Of a stretch of 64,000 bases of DNA, positions 9,094 to 17,730 are shown piece after piece. The stretch spans positions 69,373-133,372 of the forward strand of contig NZ_FMXE01000002.1 of assembly GCF_900103735.1 (NCBI RefSeq). Reading direction: 5' to 3'. Positions within the stretch are counted from its first letter, which is position 1. Each line of letters begins with the position of its first letter. The translations under genes were made by a program, and so were the position numbers. The notes under the pieces are model-generated. The model was given only the letters and a program-made list of their open reading frames with translations. It did no database searches and was not told where the DNA came from. The DNA is from Algoriphagus alkaliphilus. GTDB lineage: Bacteria > Bacteroidota > Bacteroidia > Cytophagales > Cyclobacteriaceae.

Positions 9094-10108
9094 ATGCTTC
9101 ATACGTCATGCTTGGAAATCAGCACCGGTGCCTACTTTCAAAATATCGAATTTATCCGTTCACGAATCGGCACCGGGCCGACAATCTCTTCCGTGGTCAA
9201 AGGGAATGCCTATGGTCACGGAATAGCGCAAATGGTAACTATCGCTGAAAAGGCCGGGATCCATCATTTCAGCACTTTCTGTTCCGATGAAGCTTGGGAA
9301 GTTTTGGAAAACAGCTCCCAAAAGAACGAAGTCATGATTATGGGTGTGCTCCATCCGGAGGAAATCCCCGATCTTATCCGGAATGGGATTCAGTTTTATG
9401 CTTTTGGTTTTGAGCGTTTGGAGCATGCCATCGAGACGGCAAAAACCTTAGGACTAAAAGCTCAAATCCATGTCCAGGTAGAAACCGGATTTGAGTGGGC
9501 GGAAAGGAAAAAACTCCTGAAAATTCTTCACTGAAAATCAGATCCAGTTTGAAGGATTGCCTACGGCCTGTTCTGCAGCAACTTTACTTTTTCCAGAGAC
9601 TCACATGAATCTGGTCCGCGTCGGAATCACGGGCTATGGATTTTGGCCAACCCGGCAGACATTTAACCTACTAAAGGATCAACTTCCTTTGGAAAATCGC
9701 AATCCACTCAAGCACCTTTTGACCTGGAAAACACAAATCATGAGTCTCAAAAAAGTGGAATCCGGGGAATTTGTGGGGTATGGAAAAAGTTTTCAGGCAA
9801 GTCAGGACATGACTTTGGCGATACTTCCCGTAGGCTATTCTCACGGATATGGACGCAATCTCAGCAATAATGGCAAAGTCCTTATTTCGGGTAAATATTG
9901 CCCTGTCATCGGCACGGTAAATATGAACGCTGTCGCCGTGGATGTAAGTCATTTGGCCAAGACAAGCCCCGGAGACGAAGTGATTTTGATCGGATACCAA
10001 GGAGAAAACGAGATCACTGTCGCTTCATTTGCAGAAACTTCCGATCTGATCGATTACGAAATGCTGACCAGGTTACCTGCCCAAATCCCGAGAAAAATCA
10101 GGGATTAA
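9094..10108 (+). pseudogene. alanine racemase-like gene, frameshifted and internally deleted
   Basis: The first frame (9094-9534) starts like a PLP-dependent alanine racemase: 'LEISTGAYFQNIEFIRSRI', then 'VVKGNAYGHG' with the PLP lysine, then 'VQVETGFEWAE'. It stops at 9532. The rest is in the next frame from about 9521: 'ENQIQFEGL' is followed almost directly by 'ACSAATLLFPETHMNLVRVG', then 'LPVGYSHGYGRNL' and 'GTVNMNAVAVDVS'. Between EGL and ACSAAT intact enzymes carry roughly 45 residues (the THxAGA region and a following helix), so part of the gene is missing as well as shifted. An intact alanine racemase exists as the MurF fusion at 29095, which would make this copy dispensable. The C-terminal half resembles the 'RVGI.GYGFWP' subtype rather than the fused copy, so it is not a recent duplicate. 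Confidence 0.8.
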
Positions 10109-10959
10109 TAGAAGATAATCGTCTTGTTTTTGAAAGTCAGAACTTTGCGATCCAGATGATATTTGATGGCCTTGGATAGCGTGACTTTTTCCACGTCCTG
10201 CCCGATTTGCACCAATTCAGGTATCGTATTGTGATGCCGCACCCGCGCGACTTCCTGCTCGATAATCGGCCCCGCATCGAGCTCCTCGGTCACATAATGT
10301 GCTGTTGCACCGATAATTTTCACCCCTCTTTCGTAGGCCGCGTGGTATGGTCTCGCACCAACGAATGCCGGCAAAAAGGAATGGTGAATATTGATGATCC
10401 GATTCGGAAAATGTCGGATAAACTCTGCTGAAACAACCTGCATGTACCGCGCCAAAACGATGAAATCCACCCGATGTTCCTTCAAAAGTGCCAATTGCTC
10501 CGCTTCCGCAGTGTCTTTGTTTGAGGTATTTACCGGAATGTAAAAAAAAGGAATCCCAAAAGCCTCCACGATGGGTTTCAGATCAGCGTGGTTCGAAATC
10601 ACCAAAGGGATATCCACTTCAAGCTGTCCTGCATGATGCCTTCCCAGAATATCGAATAAGCAATGGGAAAGTTTGCTCACAAAAACTGCCATTTTTGGTT
10701 TTGGAAAATTGAAATGAAGTTTGAACTCCATTTGGAATTTCTTCCCGATTTCTGCTTCAAAACGAGAAGCTATTTCGTCTTTTTTCAAAGAAAAAGAATC
10801 TAACTCCCATGCCGCCCGCATGAAAAACATCCCCATTTCCTCATCCACGTGCTGATCCACTTCCAGAATGTTGCCGTTGTAGGAATATAAAAATCGGGAC
10901 ACGTCCGAGACAATCCCCTTTTGGTCGGGACATTGGATGAGTAAAATTGCCTTGTTCAT
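10105..10959 (-). CDS. purU: formyltetrahydrofolate deformylase
   Basis: This 284-residue enzyme hydrolyses 10-formyl-THF to THF and formate. An N-terminal ACT domain (residues 1 to about 80; 'LLIQCPDQKGIVSDVSRFLY') precedes a formyltransferase-fold domain. The catalytic Asn and His lie in 'INIHHSFLPAF', and the Asp in 'EELDAGPIIEQ'. In E. coli PurU the ACT domain senses glycine and methionine. The gene converges on the broken racemase, overlapping it by 4 bp, and lies 10 bp downstream of aroE, so it is probably in the DUF368-aroE-purU operon. Confidence 0.93.
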   Translation of the reverse strand: MNKAILLIQCPDQKGIVSDVSRFLYSYNGNILEVDQHVDEEMGMFFMRAAWELDSFSLKKDEIASRFEAEIGKKFQMEFKLHFNFPKPKMAVFVSKLSHCLFDILGRHHAGQLEVDIPLVISNHADLKPIVEAFGIPFFYIPVNTSNKDTAEAEQLALLKEHRVDFIVLARYMQVVSAEFIRHFPNRIINIHHSFLPAFVGARPYHAAYERGVKIIGATAHYVTEELDAGPIIEQEVARVRHHNTIPELVQIGQDVEKVTLSKAIKYHLDRKVLTFKNKTIIFY

Positions 10960-10968
10960 GAGTTAAAA

Positions 10969-11706
10969 TTAGGAATTCCAAATAGTCCAGGCTGCTTCTG
11001 CCTGAAGGACAAGCATATCCATTCCGTTTTTAGCCTTTCCTCCTCTTTCGATGCAGGCCTTCATCAGGGTGGTTTCGTCAGGATTATAGACCAAATCATA
11101 GACCCGATGAGATTCAGTAAGCATTTCCACCGGAATATCAGGCATTTCTTCTGCTTTGGGAAAAGTCCCAAGTGGCGTAGTATTGATGATCAGGGGAAAA
11201 TTGATCATAAAATCAGAATTGTTTTTCAAATCAGCATAGGTGATTTGGTTTTCGGCAGGATTTCTTGAAACCGCCAAAAAACTAACTCCCAGATCCTTCA
11301 AAGCCACTTTTACAGCTTTGGAAGCACCTCCTGTCCCCAAGACCAAAGCCTTTGGAATCTCATTTCCAAGCCAATTCTTAAGGGAATTCGTGAAGCCAAT
11401 GTAATCGGTATTGAATCCTTTTCGATAGCCGTTTCGGATTTGGATGCAATTGACGGCTCCGATTAATTCACAAGCCGAATCCAATTCATTCAAAAACGGA
11501 ATAACTTCCTGCTTGTAAGGAATGGTCACGGAGATTCCCTCCAGTTCGGGATTTTCAGAAAGCACTTTTTCAAAATCAGCTATCTGAGGGATTTCATAAA
11601 GCTCAAACTCACAATTCCAGATTCTTTCCTTTTCAAACTTTGCTGAAAAGTATTTCTTTGAAAACGAGTGGGTTAAGGGATAGCCGATCAGACCGAATTT
11701 TCTCAT
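10969..11706 (-). CDS. aroE: shikimate dehydrogenase
   Basis: This 245-residue NADPH-dependent enzyme reduces 3-dehydroshikimate to shikimate in the aromatic pathway. The substrate-binding 'YPLTHSFSKKYF' is near the N-terminus. The catalytic Lys is in 'VTIPYKQEV', the paired Asp in 'NTDYIGF', and the Rossmann turn in 'LGTGGASKAVK'. A longer frame reaches an ATG at 11733, but the ATG at 11706 overlaps the DUF368 stop codon as ATGA and fits the family length; it is preferred and implies translational coupling to DUF368. Confidence 0.92.
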   Translation of the reverse strand: MRKFGLIGYPLTHSFSKKYFSAKFEKERIWNCEFELYEIPQIADFEKVLSENPELEGISVTIPYKQEVIPFLNELDSACELIGAVNCIQIRNGYRKGFNTDYIGFTNSLKNWLGNEIPKALVLGTGGASKAVKVALKDLGVSFLAVSRNPAENQITYADLKNNSDFMINFPLIINTTPLGTFPKAEEMPDIPVEMLTESHRVYDLVYNPDETTLMKACIERGGKAKNGMDMLVLQAEAAWTIWNS

Positions 11707-12638
11707 GATTTCAAAAGTTTGGTTGCCAGCCATTCGATAAACAATACCAATCCGATTCCAAAAACAAAGGCAAGTACAGCTGCTAGAATTTGTGGTTGCT
11801 CACCCACTTGCTCCAAATAGCTTCCGGGAAGGATGTTGTCTGTCAGGAAAGGTTTCTCGTCCCCATTTGAGGAAGTCCGCCATGCGGTGACGATCTTCCA
11901 GGGCCAAAGTTCATTGACCGAGCCCAGCATAAACCCCGACAGTAAGCCAATTGTGGCTGAATGAAATTTTCTCAAAAGCCAGGCAACAAGCCTGCTAAAC
12001 GACAAAATTCCAACAATACACCCACTCGCAAAAACAAAAAGTTTGAGAAAATTACGCTCGGTGACTGCCTGAAGAATTCCCTCATACTGCCCAAGGATAA
12101 GCAAAATAAAACTTCCGCTTATTCCGGGTAAAATCATGGCACAAATGGCTATGGAGCCAGCAATAAAGGTAAACCACAAAGCCTCCGGTGTAGTGGTTGG
12201 GGGCAGATTAGTCACCCACCAAGCGATACCAGTACCTATCACAACTGCCAGAATTACTCCCATGTGCCATCGTTTGATTTCCTTTAAAATCATAAAAGCA
12301 CTTACCAGAATCAACCCGGTAAAAAAAGACCATAATGGGATCGGATGATTGCTCATCAAAAATGTAATCAGTCGCGACAGTAAAAAAATGCTGGATAGAA
12401 TCCCTAAAAGAAGACTCAACAAAAAAGACCCGTTTACTGCCTTATAGAACTTTTTTACCTCGCCTCCGAACAAAAGCTTGCCGTTTTCCAGCGTAAACGA
12501 ATTGATACTGTTGAGCAATTCTTGGTAAATCCCTGCAATCAGCGCAATAGACCCTCCAGATACGCCCGGGACGATATCAGCAGCTCCCATTGCCATACCC
12601 TTGAAATAGGTCAGGATGTATTTTTTGATAGAGGTCAT
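11703..12638 (-). CDS. DUF368 membrane protein (polyprenyl-phosphate transporter family)
   Basis: This is a 311-residue inner-membrane protein with about eight hydrophobic segments. It carries the two repeated DUF368 signatures: 'MGAADIVPGVSGGSIALI' near residues 17-34 and 'MILPGISGSFILLILGQYE' near 169-187. DUF368 proteins have been shown in other bacteria to recycle undecaprenyl phosphate across the membrane (PopT-type), which would supply lipid carrier for wall and envelope polymers; that role here is by family. The gene is translationally coupled to aroE. Confidence 0.85.
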   Translation of the reverse strand: MTSIKKYILTYFKGMAMGAADIVPGVSGGSIALIAGIYQELLNSINSFTLENGKLLFGGEVKKFYKAVNGSFLLSLLLGILSSIFLLSRLITFLMSNHPIPLWSFFTGLILVSAFMILKEIKRWHMGVILAVVIGTGIAWWVTNLPPTTTPEALWFTFIAGSIAICAMILPGISGSFILLILGQYEGILQAVTERNFLKLFVFASGCIVGILSFSRLVAWLLRKFHSATIGLLSGFMLGSVNELWPWKIVTAWRTSSNGDEKPFLTDNILPGSYLEQVGEQPQILAAVLAFVFGIGLVLFIEWLATKLLKS

Positions 12639-12668
12639 GTGTTTAGCATTTGTCTTCCAGCGGTCCCA

Positions 12669-12740
12669 GCTGCCCGCCGGCAGGTGGATGATGATTTACC
12701 AACTCCGTTTTTGGCTGGCCTGTCTACCGACAGATAGACA
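12669..12740. repeat. intergenic palindromes between DUF368 and comA-like genes
   Basis: CTGCCCGCCGGCAG (12670-12683) and TGTCTA-CCGACAGA-TAGACA (12721-12740) are two short hairpins in a 166-bp gap. Both look like the short palindromic intergenic sequences common in this phylum. No gene is seen here. Confidence 0.4.
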
Positions 12741-12749
12741 CGAATTCAC

Positions 12750-12790
12750 AAACAAAATAGAGGCTGAACGATGAATCGATCAGCCCCTCT
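12750..12790 (-). terminator. terminator after the comA-like gene
   Basis: On the minus strand GAGGGGCTGA and TCAGCCTC pair around an 11-14 nt loop and are followed by TATTTTG. It lies 15-45 bp downstream of the phosphosulfolactate synthase-like stop codon. Confidence 0.6.
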
Positions 12791-12804
12791 TCGTTAAATT
12801 TTGA

Positions 12805-13575
12805 TTAAAGTTTGATTTCTCCCAAGAAGTGATCGAAAGTATCTCCTCTGAGTCCGAGACGGATAGTTTCCAAAGGAATGATCTCTGTAGGGCTAATGTT
12901 TCCGAGATTTACATTTGCTCCCAAAAGTTTGATGAACCAAACCTGCTGAGACTTTTGAGGAGCCTCCCAAATGATTCTTTCTTCAGGCACTTGGGTTAGA
13001 ATCTCTTCCACCAATCCTTGACGAACTTCTCCCGAATCGCGAAACAAGCCTACATTTCCGCCTTCACGGGCTTCTCCAATTACCTTCCATGCACCAGCAG
13101 CAAGCTCCGTTTGCATTTGCTCGATCCACTTGTATGGAGGAATGATTTTGGCAGCATCCTTGGATCCAACTTCGGAAAGAACTGTGACCTGCTTGGCAAG
13201 TGTTGCTATGTATTCACATTTTTTATCGTGATTCAGTGAGATTGAACCATCGGATACTTCTGCAAATTCGAGTTGGTATTTGTCAAGGACTCTACGGTAA
13301 TCCTCAAATTGACCTCTGACGATAAAAGCTTCGAAAAGCGTGCCTCCCAAATAAACCGGAATTCCTGCAGCCTTGTAGACTGCCAGCTTTTCATTAAGAC
13401 GTTTGGTGACATAAGATGTCGCCCAGCCCAGTTTGACGATGTCTACAAAATCAGAGCAACTATCTACAAAATCCTCGGTTTCCCGAAGGCTAAGACCCTT
13501 GTCCATAGCCATAGTAAATCCCGTGGTACGTGGCTTATCAGTCCGTACAGGAATATTCTTTAGCACATAATTCAT
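12805..13575 (-). CDS. phosphosulfolactate synthase family protein (ComA)
   Basis: This 256-residue TIM-barrel protein belongs to the family that adds sulfite to phosphoenolpyruvate to make (2R)-phospho-3-sulfolactate. Visible family features are 'KPRTTGFTMAMDKGLSL' near residue 15, 'DIVKLGWATSY' near 46, 'GIPVYLGGTLFEAF', 'EVSDGSISL', and 'EVGSKD' with the catalytic region after it. The enzyme is best known from archaeal coenzyme M synthesis. In Bacteroidetes a link to sulfonolipid (capnine-type) precursors is plausible, but no other gene of that pathway is nearby. A dispersed repeat lies just upstream. Confidence 0.85.
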   Translation of the reverse strand: MNYVLKNIPVRTDKPRTTGFTMAMDKGLSLRETEDFVDSCSDFVDIVKLGWATSYVTKRLNEKLAVYKAAGIPVYLGGTLFEAFIVRGQFEDYRRVLDKYQLEFAEVSDGSISLNHDKKCEYIATLAKQVTVLSEVGSKDAAKIIPPYKWIEQMQTELAAGAWKVIGEAREGGNVGLFRDSGEVRQGLVEEILTQVPEERIIWEAPQKSQQVWFIKLLGANVNLGNISPTEIIPLETIRLGLRGDTFDHFLGEIKL

Positions 13576-13598
13576 GTGTTGATAATTTGATTTTTAAT

Positions 13599-13666
13599 GG
13601 CCACATGGAATCTTGCATGCGGGATGATCATCACAGTGTGTGACTTTTTTGTCATGCTTGATTTCA
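13599..13666. repeat. dispersed intergenic repeat, copy C
   Basis: GGCCACATGGAATC at the left end, CAGTGTGTGA in the middle and ATGCTTGATTTCAT at the right end match copy A at 19-95 closely, with a shorter right half. The ends again form an imperfect inverted repeat (GGAATCTTGCATG against GAAATCAAGCATG). It fills most of the gap between the TPR gene and the comA-like gene. Confidence 0.65.
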
Positions 13667-13684
13667 TTTGCCAGGTTTTAAAGT

Positions 13685-15100
13685 TTAGAGCAGGGAATGA
13701 TCATCCCGGTATTGAGTGATGATCTTGTAGATTGCCTTCTGCTGTTTGAGCTCAGGCATCAGTTCATACAAGATGGTATGCTTATCATAGTCCAAAGTTA
13801 ACGCATTTTCCAAATATGAGAACGCATCTTTGTATTTGCCCATTTTTACCAGATATACAACCATACGATAGTACAGCTCGGGTTCTTCCGGAGCTTCTTC
13901 GATTCCCTCACGGACGACATCGACAGCTTCTTCAAAGCGGTTTTGCTCAAAATAGATCACTGAAAGATTGACATAAGTCTCCATTATGCCGGGCTCGAGG
14001 TTGATTGCCTCTTCATAGGCTTCCGAACTTGCCTGCATGTTGCCCAGATTGAATTCGGCGTCTGCCAATCCCACCCAGAAGTTGGCATTCTCCTTATTGA
14101 GATTGAGTGCCTTTTTGAAATAATGGATTGCTTCAAAAAACTTTTCCTTCTTGAGCATGCACATGCCAAGTCCAAACCAAGCGTCGTCGTATTCTTCGTC
14201 GAGTTTTGCGGACTTTTTAAAATATTTGAAGGCCTCATCGATTTTGCCCAGCTTCTCATAGGCTGCGCCCATGTAGCAGCAGTTTTCCGCATTGACTCCT
14301 TCGCAGTTGATGGTGTTTTGGTAAGCCTCCAAGGCTGCCTCGTATTGGTGGGTATTCATCAAAGAATTCCCAAGGTTGAAGTGTGCCGATGCAAAGGCAT
14401 CATCAATAATCAGCGCATATTCATAGGCGGAAATGGCATCTTCAAACCGGCCCAGTCGGTTATAGACTACCCCTAAATTGTACCAAGCGCCTGCTGAATA
14501 AGGATCCTGATCAATAAATTCCTGATAAAACTGGAGAATTTCGTCAAACGATCCTTCCTCTTCAGTGATCATGGCCAGCTGAAACAAGGCATCCTCGTGG
14601 TTGATTCGGTTTTTCACCGCTTCCTTAAAATAATCGCTGGCTTTGGTGTTGTCTCCTTTTGCCCGATAGAGGTTCCCAAGCGAGTAAAGAACTTCCGCTT
14701 TGTCCTCCGCCATAGGTAAATAACTCTCGAGCAACTCTATTCCATCCTGATGACTCCCTGCCAAGATGTGTGCATTGGCCAAGGCCAAAACGATATCTTC
14801 ATTGTTTGGAGACAGGTTATTCAGATTTTCCAGAATACTTAATCCTTCTTCCAGCTCATCGTTAAAAATAAGACACTGCGCTTTGAGCAAACGTATTTCC
14901 ACCGAAAAAGGAAACTTTTCCAGGGCATATTCTGAAGCTCTCAGTGCTTTGAGGAATTTTTGCTGGTCGAAATAGAACTGAATGATGTCTTCCAGTTCTT
15001 CTTCTTCAAAATAGAGGTCGAGGTTTGATTTCAGAGAATTTTCAAATCGCTCAACGAGTTTTTTATCTTCTTCCCAGTCGTGATCGTGATCTCCGGTCAT
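13685..15100 (-). CDS. tetratricopeptide-repeat protein
   Basis: This is a 471-residue cytosolic protein with no signal peptide. It is built almost wholly of TPR units: about eleven helix pairs with the W/L-G-Y-A-F-A-P pattern, such as 'AWYNLGVVYNRLGRFEDAIS' and 'AHFNLGNSLMNTHQYEAALE'. The N-terminus is strongly acidic (MTGDHDHDWEEDK). TPR arrays mediate protein-protein contacts; the partner is not visible. The gene sits upstream of comA-like, DUF368 and aroE on the same strand, but separate terminators and a repeat argue against one long operon. Confidence 0.85.
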   Translation of the reverse strand: MTGDHDHDWEEDKKLVERFENSLKSNLDLYFEEEELEDIIQFYFDQQKFLKALRASEYALEKFPFSVEIRLLKAQCLIFNDELEEGLSILENLNNLSPNNEDIVLALANAHILAGSHQDGIELLESYLPMAEDKAEVLYSLGNLYRAKGDNTKASDYFKEAVKNRINHEDALFQLAMITEEEGSFDEILQFYQEFIDQDPYSAGAWYNLGVVYNRLGRFEDAISAYEYALIIDDAFASAHFNLGNSLMNTHQYEAALEAYQNTINCEGVNAENCCYMGAAYEKLGKIDEAFKYFKKSAKLDEEYDDAWFGLGMCMLKKEKFFEAIHYFKKALNLNKENANFWVGLADAEFNLGNMQASSEAYEEAINLEPGIMETYVNLSVIYFEQNRFEEAVDVVREGIEEAPEEPELYYRMVVYLVKMGKYKDAFSYLENALTLDYDKHTILYELMPELKQQKAIYKIITQYRDDHSLL

Positions 15101-15259
15101 TCGATGATGTTATGGTTTATTTAAGATACCAATAAAAGAGGGATCTCAAAATTCACTTCATTTAATTTTTTCAATCCTGAAAAGATTTTTTTTCAGGGAA
15201 ACAGGGTGACTGTTTTAATTAACCCCTCAATAACGCCACGTCCAAATATTAAGTTTGTT

Positions 15260-16213
15260 TTATGGCGTTTTCGCCCATTCCAGACTTTCCCTGAGCGAAA
15301 AATAGCGGAAACTTAAAAACCTTTCGATTTTGGCATTGTCAAATCTGATTTTTTGCTGAGAAAGCATAGCCGTCTGCTTGTTTAAGGGGCTTTTGCTCAA
15401 TCCGAAAGCGCGGAGCAACGATAGGGTAAATGAGGCAATTGAAATTAGTCCGTCAGAAAGCGGAAACCTGGGACCTTTTTTTCCAAAAACAGTTGCGCTT
15501 TCTGAGAAAAATTCCTGGTACGAGATGCTCTCTTTATTTAAAATGAAACGCTCACCCCAAGCCTGGCTTTCAACCAATTCACGGGTAATCTTCGCTGCAT
15601 CCCTCACGTCTATGTAATTTAAATCTCCTTTCGGAAAAAAGTTACCCTCCTCCATGACATAAGAATAGATCGCTGTACTGCTCTTTCCGTAACTTACTTT
15701 TCCAAGCAAAACAGAGGGATTAACCACAATCAACTCCAAGCCTTCCTGTTCCCCTCTCCAAACTTCCAATTCCGCCCAGTATTTTGAAACAGCGTATTCG
15801 GTATTCCATGGAGATTCTACCCATTTGAATTCTTCATCAATCACACTTAATTCCGGACTTCTTCCGATGGCTGATACTGAACTCACGTGGACCAATTTTT
15901 TTACTCCGGTGGCCAGCATGGCATTGACAAGATTCGCGGTGCCGGTGGTATTTACCTCATAAAGTTTTTCTTTGTCTCTGGCAGAGAAAGAAACCAAGCC
16001 CGCCGAATGGATCACGAGGTCCATACCGGCCAAAGTTTCAAGCAATGATTCCGTATTGGACAACTCACCAATATGCCATTGGATGTCAATTCCTTCAACC
16101 AAGTCCAAACTGGAATTTTCACGCTTTAGCCCATGAATTTTTCCCAAAGCACTAAATTCTTTGGCAAGCTGACTACCAAAAAGTCCCGTAATTCCCGTAA
16201 TCAAAATATTCAT
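15260..16213 (-). CDS. extended SDR, NAD-dependent epimerase/dehydratase family
   Basis: This is a 317-residue Rossmann-fold protein with the nucleotide motif GITGLFGS at residues 7-14 and the catalytic YAVSK (near residue 140) preceded by 'HVSSVSAIG'. It resembles dihydroflavonol-reductase/NAD-epimerase members of the extended SDR family. The substrate cannot be read. It lies 9 bp downstream of the PHP phosphatase and, with rfbC, forms a three-gene minus-strand set with a nucleotide-sugar/polysaccharide flavour. Confidence 0.8.
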   Translation of the reverse strand: MNILITGITGLFGSQLAKEFSALGKIHGLKRENSSLDLVEGIDIQWHIGELSNTESLLETLAGMDLVIHSAGLVSFSARDKEKLYEVNTTGTANLVNAMLATGVKKLVHVSSVSAIGRSPELSVIDEEFKWVESPWNTEYAVSKYWAELEVWRGEQEGLELIVVNPSVLLGKVSYGKSSTAIYSYVMEEGNFFPKGDLNYIDVRDAAKITRELVESQAWGERFILNKESISYQEFFSESATVFGKKGPRFPLSDGLISIASFTLSLLRAFGLSKSPLNKQTAMLSQQKIRFDNAKIERFLSFRYFSLRESLEWAKTP

Positions 16214-16222
16214 AACCGGATC

Positions 16223-16975
16223 CTAAAGTCGGGTATTGATTAACTCGAGATTTTGCAGTTTCTCATAAATCTTCTGGTATTTTGGCAAGGTGTCAAGCAT
16301 ATCAAGGTAGCGTGCATTGTGGCAATCTGTTCCCAATAACGCAACCATTCCTTTATCGACGAGCATTTCACCAAAATCTTTGACCTGCTTGGAATAAAAT
16401 CCTGTAAGCGAAAGCAAATTCACCTGGAAAAGAAGGTTTCTTTCGAAAAGTTCTTCCTGAAGTTTCTTATCCATAATTAGGTATTGATAGCGCTCCGGGT
16501 GAGCCAAAATCGGCTTATAACCCGCCATCTCCAAATGAAAAAAGATGTCAAAAAGCATTTGGGGTTTATTGATAAACCCGGTTTCGACCAAGATATAACT
16601 GTCTCCAAAGGTGAGCATCTTTTCACCTGCCTTCACTTTTTCAAAGAAAATTTCATCCATGTAGTACTCTGCTGCGGCATCTATTTGGATGGCAATTCCT
16701 TCTTTCTTGACCGCCTTTCGGAGATCTTCCAAGCCCATATGGATGATTTCCGGAGTATTACGATAATATTCCGACATGATATGTGGGGTGGTGATTATTT
16801 TTTCCAAGCCATAATCCGCTAATCGCTTCACCAATTCAAGCGATTCCTCCATGGATTTGGATCCATCATCGATCCCCGGGATCAGGTGAGAGTGCATGTC
16901 CACTTTCAGCCACGACAGGTCCAGTGGCGTGGTTTCTTCGGGTTTTCTTTTGAATGCGTCAAGCCATGCCATCAT
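16223..16975 (-). CDS. CpsB/CapC-family PHP tyrosine-protein phosphatase
   Basis: This is a 250-residue PHP-fold metal enzyme. Metal ligands are seen in 'DMHSHLIPGIDDG' (about residues 27-39), 'TTPHIM', 'AAEYYMDE', 'LAHPERY' and 'LLGTDCHN', which is the CpsB/YwqE set. Characterised members dephosphorylate bacterial tyrosine kinases that control capsule or exopolysaccharide assembly. Its start overlaps the rfbC stop as ATGA, implying coupling, and fits a role in surface-polysaccharide synthesis. No cognate tyrosine kinase is in the window. Confidence 0.88.
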   Translation of the reverse strand: MMAWLDAFKRKPEETTPLDLSWLKVDMHSHLIPGIDDGSKSMEESLELVKRLADYGLEKIITTPHIMSEYYRNTPEIIHMGLEDLRKAVKKEGIAIQIDAAAEYYMDEIFFEKVKAGEKMLTFGDSYILVETGFINKPQMLFDIFFHLEMAGYKPILAHPERYQYLIMDKKLQEELFERNLLFQVNLLSLTGFYSKQVKDFGEMLVDKGMVALLGTDCHNARYLDMLDTLPKYQKIYEKLQNLELINTRL

Positions 16976-17526
16976 AAGCCCCCATTACTTTGAATTTTAA
17001 ATTCCGCCAAGGATGTCCAAGTTTTATCCTTATCGGAGATTATTGGCTCGTCGATTCGCCAATCAATTCCCAATTTAGGATCATTCCAAAGGATTCCACC
17101 TTCAGAAAGCTTATTGTAATAATCAGAACATTTGTACGCAAAAATAGCATCTTCCAATACAGAAAACCCGTGTGCAAATCCAACCGGAACGAAAAGTAAG
17201 TTGTTTATTTCTCCATCTAATACTGTAGAGTAGTGTGCTCCAAAAGTCGGGGAATCCTTTCTCAAATCAACCACTACATCGAGCACCTTCCCCGATATTA
17301 CCCGGACGAGTTTGGCCTGTGCAAAGGGCGCATGCTGAAAATGGAGCCCGCGAACAGTCCCTTTTTGAGAAAAGGACTGATTGTCCTGAACCCAATCCAC
17401 AGTTATACCATTTTTTGCCAACCAATCATGTCTGTACGATTCAAAGAAATAGCCTCTGCTGTCATGAAAAATTTTTGGAAAAATCTCAATAAGACCAGCA
17501 ATAGGAGCACTGCGCAATTCTGCCAT
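16972..17526 (-). CDS. rfbC: dTDP-4-dehydrorhamnose 3,5-epimerase
   Basis: This 184-residue cupin enzyme epimerises C3 and C5 of dTDP-4-keto-6-deoxyglucose for dTDP-L-rhamnose. 'FHDSRGYFFESYR', 'QDNQSFSQKGTVRGLHFQ' (catalytic His) and 'VPVGFAHGF' are all present. The frame extends upstream to a TTG at 17574, but the ATG at 17526 (MAELRSAPI) gives the normal length of about 185 residues and is preferred. rfbA, rfbB and rfbD are not in the window. The 204 bp upstream, to hflX, contains no recognisable gene. Confidence 0.92.
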   Translation of the reverse strand: MAELRSAPIAGLIEIFPKIFHDSRGYFFESYRHDWLAKNGITVDWVQDNQSFSQKGTVRGLHFQHAPFAQAKLVRVISGKVLDVVVDLRKDSPTFGAHYSTVLDGEINNLLFVPVGFAHGFSVLEDAIFAYKCSDYYNKLSEGGILWNDPKLGIDWRIDEPIISDKDKTWTSLAEFKIQSNGGL

Positions 17527-17730
17527 TTGGGGATAAATACTTGAGCTTGGTAGGGCAAAATAACTACTCCCCAATTGACTATCCTAATCTATTCTAGATA
17601 ATTATCCCCAAATTTGTACTTGGAAGGCCGAATTCCCCATCCATCAGGATTTGATGGCGGATATATAGAATCCATGAAGCGGAACCTATTATCCAAAAAA
17701 GACCGTTGATTACCACGAATAGAACTTGTT

